Origin: Oasisia sp. SBJ-2009
Taxonomy: Eukaryota; Annelida; Polychaeta; Sabellida; Siboglinidae
DNA length: 64,000 nucleotides
Assembly: GCA_964017155.1 (NCBI GenBank)
Contig: OZ024857.1
Span: 18,392,435 to 18,456,434, forward strand
Reading direction: 5' to 3'
A program made the position numbers and the translations under genes. The notes below the pieces were generated by a model. That model was not told the origin of the DNA. It saw only the letters and a list, made by a program, of their open reading frames with translations, and made no database searches. Below, in pieces: positions 22,440-33,710 of this stretch. The stretch's first letter is position 1; every line of letters begins with the position of its first letter.

Positions 22440-23850
22440 CGTTCTCCATTTTTATTCACGTGAAGCAGCCGCGGGAGTAGCCCACGCCGTGGACCCAATC
22501 TCTAATCATCACCCTCCCCCAAGAAAGGCAACCTACAGCTATGCCAGACCTATCGTACCATCAACCTCATCAGCCACCCCAGCAAAGTTATACTGAAATT
22601 CTTACTGAACCGACTGAAGCCGCAAGCGGAAACGATCATTGCTGAGGAACAAGCTGGCTTCAGACCAGGACGCAGCACAACAGAGCAGATCTTCAGCATT
22701 AGGATACTGTGCGAGAAGTACCTCCAACACCAGCAAGACCTCTATCACGTCTTCATTGGCTTCAAGAAGGCATTCGACAGGGTATGGCATGCAGCACTAT
22801 GGGCCACCATGAGGCTTTTCAACATCAACGCCAATCTGATCAGAATAATACAGAATCTTTATGACAAGGCCACCAGCGCAGTCTACCTTAACAACAGCAT
22901 AGGGGACTGGTTCAGAACCACCGTCGGAGTAAGACAAGGCTGTGTGTTCTCCCCCACCCTCTTCAACATCTTCTTGGAGAGAATTATGACTGACGCACTG
23001 AATGACCATGAAGGGACAGTCAGTATTGGTGGCAGAAATATTACAAACTTGCGTTTTGCCGACGACATAGACGGCCTGGCAGGAAGGGAAGAGGAGCTAG
23101 CTGACTTGGTGGAGCGCCTTGACAAGACTTCTACACCTTTCGGCATGCAGATCAATGTAGAAAAGACCAAACTGATGACCAACAACACCAATGGCTTCAG
23201 CATTGACATCAGGGTCAACGGCGAGAAACTAGATTGCGTCAACAGGTTGAAATATCTGGGAGCAATCATCGCAGATGAAGGATCTAAACCTGAAATTCTC
23301 GCCAGGATCGCCCAGGCCACAGCAGCACTCGCCAAACTCAAGACCATCTAGAATGACAGGAATATAGCGCTCAGCTCAAATATCAGACTAATGCGCTCCC
23401 TAGTCATGTCCATATTCCTGTACGCCTGTGAGTTTTGGACACTAAAAGCAGACACCGAGAAAAGGATACAGGCCATGGAGATGAGTTGCCTCAGAAAACT
23501 CCTCGGCATCACATACAGAGACCACATCTCCAACGAAGAGGTCCGAAACATACCTCGGCAAGCCATTGGACCCCACGAAGACCTCCTGACCACAGTCAAA
23601 CAACGTAAACTGAGATGGTACGGGCACATAACAAGATCATCAGGGCTTGTCAAGACAATCATGTAAGGCACAGTCCAAGGAGGGAGAAGACGAGGCAGAC
23701 AGAAAAAGAGATGGGAAGACAACATCCCGGAATGGACGGGTTTGACACTGGACGCCGCCATGAGGAAAGCGGAGAGACGAGAGGAATAGAGGGAGCTGGT
23801 TGCCAGGTCATCTGTGGTGCCCGAACGGTCCACTAAGACTACGGGATAGG
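22440..23850 (+). mobile_element. fourth non-LTR retrotransposon: reverse transcriptase in one frame with three stops
   Basis: One frame reads almost continuously from 22521 to 23830. Order: PKKGNLQLC, YRTINLISHPSKVIL, EEQAGFRPGRSTTEQIF, HVFIGFKKAFDRVWH, GVRQGCVFSPTLFNIFLE, LRFADDIDGLAG (catalytic FADD, about 23056), KTKLMTNN, LKYLGAIIADEG, then after a stop IFLYACEFWTL, LRWYGHITRSSGL and GGRRRGRQKKRWEDNI. Stops are at 23349-23351, 23664-23666 and 23787-23789; the RT catalytic region itself is intact. Upstream endonuclease sequence is absent, so this is a 5'-truncated copy of modest age. Confidence 0.85.
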
Positions 23851-24130
23851 CAAGACAAGGCAAGAAGCAGCCGCACTGCCACTTCATCATCTGCCAACTG
23901 CTTGGTAATGAGCTTGTGGAGTTTGATGCCTGGAGGCTCGATGGTGTAAGTTTCCCCCTATCTCCAACACAGTCTACAAGCCTGCCGACATTTTCATTTT
24001 GTGGTTAGCTTTGCAAACAGTGAGTTCATGATGGATTCTTGCTGATACGCTGTGATTCATTGATACATCATTCATCATCATACTGAAGTTGTTCGAGACA
24101 AGACCAGTTTCGTGGAATGTAAGCTGTCAC

Positions 24131-24498
24131 TCAACTGTGATCGCCAGATTTCTTGATTGGTCCACAGTGTCCCTTTTTACTCTTTGGTGATCTCTGCATT
24201 ATTTGTTCCAGCTTCGTGGCTGGTACAAAGGCATAACAATGACCAGATACCTGATCCTTCGCGACAAAATGGCCACTCATGAAGCACCGAGATACGTCAA
24301 TACGAGTTGACCCCAGGACATGCATCGCTACTACATAGAATGAGCCGTAGCGGTGATAATTAAGACAATCACTCTTCGTGAAGACTGGAAGAGTTTTCTG
24401 TAGAGAGAAGTGACTTTCCAGATCGTATGCAACAACGTGCTTAATGATGCTACATATGTGTTGTGGAGTAGAGTTACCACATTTCAGATGTCACACAG
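24131..24498 (-). pseudogene. unidentified coding-like open frame, probably part of an old mobile element
   Basis: About 120 codons open on the minus strand, including KHVVAYDLESHFSLQ, NYHRYGSFYVVAMHVLGS, SRCFMSGHFVAKDQVSGH and FVPATKLEQIMQ. The composition looks like real protein. A second frame at 24517-24780 (SYSHVGGVLAVVDESDRE) and a third at 24767-24964 may belong to the same broken gene. I do not recognise the family. It lies on the same strand as the SNDTD remnant at 21165, with LINE sequence in between, so the two may be halves of one interrupted element. Confidence 0.35.
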
Positions 24499-24964
24499 CA
24501 ATCGCGGATAAAGTTCTCAAATTGTTCCTGAAACTCTGAAGACTGACAAACAGGTTTTGCAAATATCTTCACGGACGTCTTCCCACCGCACACAGCCTTC
24601 TGCACTTCGTTCGCACGTGTCGTTATTATCATCATTTATCTCGCGATCACTCTCGTCAACCACTGCCAGAACGCCTCCCACATGAGAGTAACTCATCAAG
24701 ATATAGTCACTCTGAAATCGAGCCGAAGACCGCGAAACAACGGAGATCTCTACGAAATCTACGGCGTCAAACAAACACAATTGAATCGTATATCATCCTC
24801 GCAATCCAGGGGTGGTTGCCATGCGCTATTGTATACCTGACTGGACGTCTCCGAAACCTTTGGGAGTGACCTATGGAATTATAGCAAATGACTTCGCCAG
24901 TCGCCACTGCTTCGGCCATGGGAACAACGCAAATACCTGCCCCAATTTGAAGACGGATACACAA

Positions 24965-25800
24965 CTGGTAGGAATCCCAATATAAGGACCGGTTCGCATC
25001 CTAAACATTGCATCTCTGTTGGCTGAACAAAATTATACTATGGTCATCTGACCTGGTTTGAACCACATATTCAGTGAGCGAGTTCATTGGCTGAGGAGTG
25101 TTTGCAAGGGAGGTGTCAGAGGGTAGATAAGAGCTGAAACTGGCTGGCGCGAGAATGGTTTGTATGGAACCGATGGCTAGTGTTTGTGTTACATCGGAAT
25201 ATCACACAGTAACGCATTCTAACTCTCTTTTTGACCAAAATCTGTCACTGTAGACATCTTCTGGAGGCATAGTAAGGTCGGCCTGATACCGGTATACGTC
25301 ATAGCCGATGTCACGACACCGCACGATTGCTTAGTTAGTCAAATGTCAACTTTCCGTGGGAATCGATCCACAGACGGTTTTAAATCGAATTTTAGTCTAA
25401 CCGTATTTATTGAATGTTGTCAAAAGTTACATGCCATGCTACTATTTGTGTACGCGGTGAAAACGGATTTTTGCTTTATGCTCTGTTTTTATTTTTTTTA
25501 AAGTATATACCCATCCCACCCACGTCTTGTTCTAGGTAAATATGTTTTAGGTATATATTATAAAATATTATAGAAATGTTTTTCAATCTAGAGATATATA
25601 GCTTTTTTGCTAACCGTATTTTACCTCTAAAGAAGCGTTGTTTTCTCCATATAATCCCCAGCTTGTGTCACGTCCGTAAGTAGGTCAACCGAAGAAGGCC
25701 GCGAGATGCAACCGAAATTATACGGAGAAAAATATATAGTTTCTTGAAAGGTAAATATACTCAATTGATTCAATATACCTCTTGCGTTGCAGTAGATATT
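24965..25800. other. no recognisable gene
   Basis: No exon, RNA gene or repeat family is supported here. Confidence 0.6.
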
Positions 25801-25802
25801 TA

Positions 25803-26365
25803 CTCTCTGTCTCTGTCTCTGTCTCTGTCTCTGTCTCTGTCTCTGTCTCTGTCTCTGTCTCTGTCTCTGTCTCTGTCTCTGTCTCTGTCTCTGTCTCTGT
25901 CTCTGTCTCTGTCTCTGTCTCTGTCTCTGTCTCTGTCTCTGTCTCTGTCTCTGTCTCTGTCTCTGTCTCTGTCTCTGTCTCTGTCTCTGTCTCTGTCTCT
26001 GTCTCTGTCTCTGTCTCTGTCTCTGTCTCTGTCTCTGTCTCTGTCTCTGTCTCTGTCTCTGTCTCTGTCTCTGTCTCTGTCTCTGTCTCTGTCTCTGTCT
26101 CTGTCTCTGTCTCTGTCTCTGTCTCTGTCTCTGTCTCTGTCTCTGTCTCTGTCTCTGTCTCTGTCTCTGTCTCTGTCTCTGTCTCTGTCTCTGTCTCTGT
26201 CTCTGTCTCTGTCTCTGTCTCTGTCTCTGTCTCTGTCTCTGTCTCTGTCTCTGTCTCTGTCTCTGTCTCTGTCTCTGTCTCTGTCTCTGTCTCTGTCTCT
26301 GTCTCTGTCTCTGTCTCTGTCTCTGTCTCTGTCTCTGTATCTCTCTCTCTCTCTCTCTCTCTCTC

Positions 26366-26412
<47 letters not shown>
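25803..26412. repeat. (TCTCTG)n array with (TC)n edge
   Basis: About 89 perfect hexamers to 26338, then (TC)n with two single-base interruptions. A pure polypyrimidine strand apart from one G per unit. Flanking 26413-27105 holds no clear gene; CCAGTGACGTAGCCAC at 26748 resembles a DNA-transposon end. Confidence 0.97.
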
Positions 26413-26414
<2 letters not shown>

Positions 26415-27107
26415 GTGGGTAGGTGGGAGGGTGCATACGATTAGCCAATCTCTCCATTGCTACAACGTCACAGCAACGTTTTGTCGATCAATTGATCTCT
26501 CCATCAGTATCCCCGGAAGTAGGCCTACTAATAAATCAAATAGCTACGATCTATAACAAGATAGTCAGAACGATCACTCGAGCACAACACTCGTCAATGT
26601 CGTGACGATTAACTCACGCAAAGGGTTTGGAAATATAATCAGTGGACAGCTGGGATGTCCACGTCGAAAGGACTTAATCAAACCAAGGCCGTGACGAAAA
26701 TATCTCGCTCCGAAGAAGCTGACGCCCCCGCCATGTGTAGACCCGTGCCAGTGACGTAGCCACTGAGTAAGGTCCCTTGCAGGACATACACACACATTAG
26801 CTTTCGCAGTACAATTTAAGGAAAGGTTCGGACCCATAGTCGTAATCATAGTGGAAGCCACCCGTGTAACTGTGTTTATGCGTTTCAGACGATTACGTGT
26901 TCAAGTTCTCTCGAAGCAGGTCCGTGTTATTTTCAACTTAGTTGCTTACATCTCTTTGTGATCATTAAGACACATTGGAAGTTGAATATGTCAATGCTGT
27001 GATTCGTTAAGTTTAGAATAACACAATTTGAAAGTAAAATGTGAAATAAACAACTAATAAGTTGTAGATTGGTTGGAAATTATCACACCACTTCGCTTAA
27101 CATGTAA

Positions 27108-27366
27108 CGAACACTTTGGCTATTCGTTTGTTGTAGTTATTTTTGGATTATTAGAAACACTCACGAAACTTTGCGCAGCTGAGTGTGTAAAGTGTTTTCT
27201 CAGTGATCAGACACGCGTCATCGGTGTCGTCTTCTCTTAGGTACCATGATTGCACGACACCGAATCGCTGATTCTAGGCATCGTGGGACATCCCTCTTGA
27301 GCCACTACTAAATCGATAGGTCTATGTCGGATAAGCTGTCGATAAAACAGCGTGTCGAGGTAAATA
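27108..27366 (+). repeat. duplicated promoter/first-exon segment, copy 1
   Basis: About 255 bases that recur at 29538-29804 with clear but incomplete identity. Shared stretches include GTTTGTTGTAGTTATTTTTGGATTATTAGAAA, GTGTCGTCTTCTCTTAGGTACCATGATTGCACGACACCGAATCG and the ATG-exon-donor at the right end. GTACCATGATTGCACGACACC with GTGTCGTC just upstream forms an inverted GTGTCGT/ACGACAC pair in both copies. Confidence 0.85.
27324..27359 (+). CDS. possible first coding exon MSDKLSIKQRVE
   Basis: ATG followed by 12 codons and the donor GAG/GTAAAT, preserved in the second copy at 29762. Changes between the copies fall in codons 2, 4 and 5 and one synonymous arginine codon (CGT/CGG), while SIKQRVE and the donor are unchanged. 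No second exon was recognised, so the product is unknown. It may be a gene start, a duplicated gene start, or part of a repeat. Confidence 0.35.
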
Positions 27367-28321
27367 GTTAATCATGTTTAATTGCAAATATTATCCACGA
27401 GAAAAGGAATGGAAACATAGAACGCGCTGACATCATCAATGCAAATGTTCGTAGATACATATTTCCTCAGAAAGCATAGAAATGCGTCACTTTCAGGTAT
27501 TGTAAAGCCTGTATATCATGTTTTAACACCAGTCATGATGAATATCTCGTAGCACCGTAAAGTAATAAAGGTCACACGTTAAACCCATTGATCTATTTTA
27601 GGAGTCCCTCGAAACACTTCTTAGGCTTCCGCTTATCTGCCTATCTTTAGAACATATATTTTAACATATCGCAGCTTCATAAATTGCATTGCCCTTTTAG
27701 TGGTCACTATCATATATTTACTTAGATGATAGTACAAAAATTGTTTCGTTTTGTTTATCGCTGAAAATGTGAGAAGTAGCTCAGGGACCACAACCGTGTC
27801 CTGGTAGCATAATAGGTTGTATAATGCAAAAAAGTAAACCCCATTAAATATGTCACAAATCAATGGATACGTATTGTATGGCAGTTATGTCAGTTCAGTC
27901 GTGCTATCTAATCAAAATACTGTATTATCGAAATTGAATAATGTTTTGCTACTAACTTTACTAAAAAGGTGACGCTTGCTAGAAATAAAGGTTTTTCATT
28001 GAGGCAGTAGTATTGACGGTATTAGTATGCAGAAATGATTAATGTATTCAGCTAGTGGGCGTTAAATGAGCGTTACTGACCCATGGGTACAAAACTAAGT
28101 GACCAACAAATTCAGCTAAAATTAACGTATTTATGTGACTGGCAAACACAACTAGATTGAGTTTATCCTGTTAATATCATCACCGTACGTTGTCGTGCGC
28201 AGGTTAACCTTTGCGCTTTGAGTGCAGCCCGTGGGTTGAAAGAGAACAGTGTAGCAGTCAAAATAGCTTTGGCTCTGCTCATCAATACCAGCTATGAATA
28301 GTTAATGAAATCATTTAACAT

Positions 28322-28479
<158 letters not shown>

Positions 28480-29537
28480 ACATGCAAGTTAGAAGACTTA
28501 CGGTGAGTTCTTTTTTAATTAAACAAAACACCAGTTAATGAAGCAATTCTTGGTCATGTTGGTTGTTACTGTGTGGATAGGAGAGCATGTGCGCCAGGAT
28601 GTCTCGTGTATTACGTGTTTCTAGCCCGTGCGTTTGGAAGAAGTTTACCAGCAGTTGCGGCTGCTTGATTTATGTGAAGAAGTGTTCACGTAACCCACAC
28701 CTCTCTCTTTCAGATAAGTTAGCGGTGGATTTTGGTTGGCTAAACATAATTTCCATATCAATTGGGTTACTATCGCGATATTTCACTTCCTACTCAAATT
28801 CATTTGACCAAAAACACTGAGGAATCAAGTTATCCAAAATACTGATGAAACTAAGTTATGTTTGATAACATTGTTGTGTGTAGACAGTAATATGTTTCAT
28901 GTTTATATGACAGCAACTGTTGCTTACTACAATAAGAACTGTTTAAAAACCATGAAGCATGCCTATTGCACTGCCACTTTTGATACACATTGCGAATCAC
29001 AAATTCGTAGAATGTTGAACGAAACCCCCAAATACCAAACGAATGGCGTTTACAGAGAAAAACCAAAGACGTAAATAGTAAGACACAAGTAATGCGAGTA
29101 GACGACCGTCGATACTTATACGGCAGGAAACGGTTTTACCACCATTTTTTAGACACTACTAATACGGCGATCTACCTTTTTTAATTTGCATCTTTGACGT
29201 TCCTCCGTAATTACCACGTGTTTTGCTTTGATATGATCATGCTCTTTTGTTACGTGAAATTCGCTCATCTGTGATGTAACCAGAAAATCTTCTGTAGAGT
29301 AAATTTAAAACACTATGCATTGGTGTTTTCGAGGATATTTAAAAAAATCACATATTTTGCGCCCAGCTGAAACCATGCCGACAAATTAACAACAACATAT
29401 TAATATTAATAATAACTACTAACTGGTACAGTAAATCACAACTACGCATGCTAAAGTGCTAATGACCTAAATTTTAGACTTACAATATGCAGTATTCATC
29501 TAGAAGCTTTGCAGTTTTCATTGACTTGCGCATTTTG

Positions 29538-29804
29538 AAAACGAACACCTTGGTTGTTCGTTTGTTGTAGTTATTTTTGGATTATTAGAAATGCTCACGA
29601 AACGTTGCGCAGTGTCCTTCAGCTAAGTGTGAAAAGTGTTTTCTCAGTTATCAGATACGCGTCACCGGTGTCGTCTTCTCTTAGGTACCATGATTGCACG
29701 ACACCGAATCGTTAATTGTAGGCATCGAGAGACATCTCGCTTGCGCCATTACTAAATCGATATGCCGGATACGCCGTCGATAAAACAGCGGGTCGAGGTA
29801 AATA
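29538..29804 (+). repeat. duplicated promoter/first-exon segment, copy 2
   Basis: Second copy of 27108-27366, 2.4 kb downstream in the same orientation. It ends with GTAAATAGTC, like copy 1's GTAAATAGTT, and then runs into a GT microsatellite at 29838. Confidence 0.85.
29762..29797 (+). CDS. possible first coding exon MPDTPSIKQRVE
   Basis: Paralogous to 27324-27359: 12 codons, donor GAG/GTAAAT, phase 0. The intron would begin with the GT microsatellite 40 bases downstream. Product unknown. Confidence 0.35.
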
Positions 29805-29836
29805 GTCGCGCCAGGATGTGTCAGGTATCGGTAGCC

Positions 29837-29837
<1 letters not shown>

Positions 29838-29883
<46 letters not shown>

Positions 29884-30061
29884 GTGTGTGCGTGTGTGTG
29901 TGTGTGTGCGTGTGTGTGTGCGTGTGTGTGTGTGTGTGTGTGCGTGTGTGTATGTGTGTGTGTATTTGTGTGTGTGAGAGAGAGAGAGTGTGTGTGTGTG
30001 TGAGTGTGTGTGAGTGTGTGTGTGTCTGTGAGTGTGTGTGTGGGTGTGTGTGTGTGTTTGC

Positions 30062-30092
<31 letters not shown>

Positions 30093-30270
30093 AGTGTATG
30101 TGCGTGTGCGTATGCGCGTGCGCGTGCGCGTGGGCGTGCGCGTGTGCGTGTGCGTGTGTGTGTGTTAGTGGGCGTCTGGTTTTCTAGAATGTGTGAATGT
30201 GCGCGCGTGTTTGAATATATATGAATGTGTTTAACGTATGAGCGTGTGTGTGAGCATGTGTGTGTGCGTG
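29838..30270. repeat. imperfect (GT)n microsatellite
   Basis: Long GT tract with scattered GC, GAGA and TA interruptions. Confidence 0.95.
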
Positions 30271-30975
30271 TTTTTGTATTTATTTTTTATTATTATCATA
30301 TTATTATTCTGTCTTGTGGCATTTATGGATATTCCTGATTACAGTTCCAGTAGAAGTACGTCCAACTTTTGTTGATGGTGAATTATCATCCTTTAAGTGT
30401 ATACCCTATCGCGCTGGCTGGATTACTTTCTTAATTAATTATATAATTTACAAATATTTCTTCCTTATTAACTTAGTTATTTATAAAGAAACATACGTCG
30501 TAACTCATGTGCACGAGAAAAGAAAACACTATTACACAATGGAACACACACACCAATATAAAGGCAAAATATGAAAGCAAACATGTGAACTGAGCACTGA
30601 CAAGAGTCAAATATATTTTACGACGAAATATGACCATGAAATACCATCACCAACGATTTCATATGCCAGCTGTGACACTGTTGGCGGCGTAACTTGAACC
30701 GGAAGTGGTGGGTGAGGTCATTTCCATAGTCGTCCACTCTTCTGGTCAATTACGTCCGGTGACCGCTGGTGCGGTGTATCGTGTCAATATTGATTCATTT
30801 GTTCCCTCGCTCGCACGACCAGAATTAGGCCCAGCCAGTTACGTGCGCATGTTTACACGGGGCACTAATAACACAGTGCACACTAAATTGCGAATGTATC
30901 ATAAATCAGGCTAACAGGTCAACAAGTCATGTGCAATCCATCCTCCACATGTACAACCACAGAGGCAAGCGCATA

Positions 30976-31215
<240 letters not shown>

Positions 31216-32301
31216 ATTTAGTAGCAGTGGTCTTTGTGAGACACATTTGGTTTCGATTTTGTCAACCTTTGTTAAGGTGTATTATGTCTTAACAATCTAT
31301 TGTGCTGATGGTGAATTCTCCTCATTCAATTCATATTCATTCATATACCCTATCGCTATTGACCTTTGGCATCTACCGATCAGCCCTCTTTCGTTTAAGA
31401 TAATTACCCAACGGAAACGCCAATCACTTTCCCCCAACTATTTATGACACCAACATCCTTTTCCTGTACGTGTGTCCGTGTACGCGAACAGTTTTATTCC
31501 CACAGTTGTAGTCCTGCTAATTACTTGATTACTGTATTGTGGGCATTTGTGACTATATTGGTATTGTCCGACTGGTTCTATTATCACCTGCCCACACGCG
31601 CCTTTTGCTAATTCTCAACAGGAAGTCATCGATCTACCTGCATTTGTATAAATTACTGTCTACTCAGTTTGATATTTTCTACAGGTAAAATGTTAGAAAA
31701 ATTAGTTTCTCGTCGGTTACTATTAACATTAATATAGTGTTAATAGTCCACGTGTTCCGTTTCCAGTAGTTATTTTTAGTTTACACCAAATCGCCTGTGT
31801 AGACAAGATTATTTAGTTTAGATATTTAGTTTGTATTACTATCGGCGGGAGACTGTTCCATGGCTCTAAGTAGAAACTGTGTCTTAGATTTGTATCTTAA
31901 CTTAATAATTTGAGAGAGTGTCCTGTCTATGCCATTATATCTTTCTGATATAGTAATGTATTAACTTTAATTATCAACGACTGTAATTACATTTGCGAAG
32001 ATTACAATTACATCCTATTCAGTTGGAAATAACCTTTGCAAATCCAACTGGATTTTAAATCTAGTAATTGCATATGACAACTTCGCATCGCAAACGTTTC
32101 GTCGAATATATTTGCTTGTAATGTAAAACAATTATCGTACACGACAGCATGGCATTAACAAACCTTTTTCTAACATGTTTAGTCAATGAGGTGAGAAGGA
32201 AGAGGATGCAGAAAGATGACAGAGATAATACTAATAAGATTGTGTGAAACTAAGCAGGAAGAACGCATTCTGATGGCCCGAGACAGCACAAGTCGGCCCG
32301 G

Positions 32302-32362
32302 TACCGTTAACTTCCGGTTAAAGATGGCGGCTTCTTCATTAGTTGACGTGGTTGAACGTATT
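32302..32362 (+). promoter_or_regulatory. ETS-YY1 type start with possible first exon MAASSLVDVVERI
   Basis: AACTTCCGGTT (ETS site on the reverse strand) lies 9 bases before AAGATGGCGGC, the YY1 consensus whose ATG can serve as the start codon; this pairing is typical of TATA-less housekeeping promoters. From the ATG at 32324, 13 codons run to the donor ATT/GTAAGC at 32363. The next exon was not found, so the gene is unidentified and could be incomplete or lost. Confidence 0.4.
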
Positions 32363-32909
32363 GTAAGCACTGCGTCGTATGTGATTATGCTTAACATAAT
32401 CACTCATTTTATGACAGGAAGCAATCGTAGTTTGCACTCGCCACTGATTGCAATCAATCAAACAATCGGAATTGTGATATACTGCGTCTGGTAAATAGAA
32501 TCATTTATAGTGATCGTAATCATTATTGATATGTAATTGTTGACTTTACTAAATTTATTACAGCCATTCGTTTATATTTTAGTTTCTCAGCATTTACATG
32601 GAAAAATAAAAATAATAGTGGATGATGTGCGCGAGAATTACGAACAACTGATTTATGTGACTTCTGCTGTGGCATTCCCGTTGAGACTTAGCAAAGCACA
32701 AGTGGGCAGGCGATAACTGATTTGTTCGGTCAGGTACAAATATAGCCGCAATGAAGTAATCGATTAATTGTTAGAACACACGACTGGGGGAGTGTGGCTG
32801 ATCGTGATATTGCACGGGGGTTGTTTGATTATCTTGACAGTATCTCTCGAGGTATCAAAATCCGTAGTTTCAAACCAGTGTCGTAAGAAATTACATTTCA
32901 AAGCGTTTA

Positions 32910-33511
32910 CAGTGGTACCTGTCTTCAGCGGCCCCCGAGATGAGCGGCCACCTACGATGTACGGACACTTTTCCGAGGTCCCGATTGATTTTCAACGGAT
33001 ATGTCCCTTAGATCAGCGGACACCTACTGAACGCGGCCGCGGACAATTTTTTTAAATTATTATTCCACTGCTAAAGCGGACAGTCATACCGATTTGTTTG
33101 TTTTTTCTTCAAAATAAACAGCATTTTATTGTTGTATACGATATTTTTAAAGATGGCGTCTAGAAATGCAGCCATGCTGGACGCCGTCACGACAGTGCAG
33201 GGTCTTGTCCAAGAACACTGCATTAAGCAGGCAACCTTCGCAAAGCAGAAGTCAATCACATACTTTTTCACTGCGAAGTGAGATGTGGAGACATTGTGGC
33301 CAAGGACATAGTTTACTGACTTCTTGATTTGTCAGTGCTATGTATGTATATATGTTGTGGGTATTGGTGTGGTGGAGGTTAATAAAGATTGTAAATATGT
33401 TCCAAAATAATTGTCTGTAATTCTTGTCCCTCTGATGAGAGGACACCTGCGATGTACGGACACTTTTGCTCGGTCCCACAGGTGTCCCTAAAAGACAGGT
33501 AGGTACCACTG
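32910..33511 (+). mobile_element. internally deleted pogo/Tigger-like (Tc1-mariner) element
   Basis: The terminus CAGTGGTACCTGTCTT at 32910 is mirrored by GGTAGGTACCACTG ending at 33511, and both ends abut TA (32908-32909, 33512-33513), the target duplication of this superfamily. Subterminal CGATGTACGGACACTTTT is repeated at each end (about 32954 and 33451). Inside, 33154-33282 on the plus strand reads ...AAMLDAVTTVQGLVQEHC...KQKSITYFFTAK then TGA, which fits the C-terminal tail of a pogo/Tigger transposase. The DDE catalytic part is missing. Confidence 0.75.
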
Positions 33512-33710
33512 TATCATAATTCTTGTTTTTACACTGTCATGTTTGTAGGTGTAAATCCTTGTGGACAATATTCGACATAAACATAGTAAAGGCAATATGC
33601 AGAGATCTACAAGGTACCTCCTTATACATATAGAGAGGCCGGGGCAAAGCGAAACTTTGGGACAATGAAAAAACATGCTTCGGTTAGACCAATAAATTTA
33701 CACTTTATAT

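Noticed and set aside
22883..23347. 154-codon minus-strand frame
   Set aside because: Antisense shadow of the plus-strand LINE reverse transcriptase.
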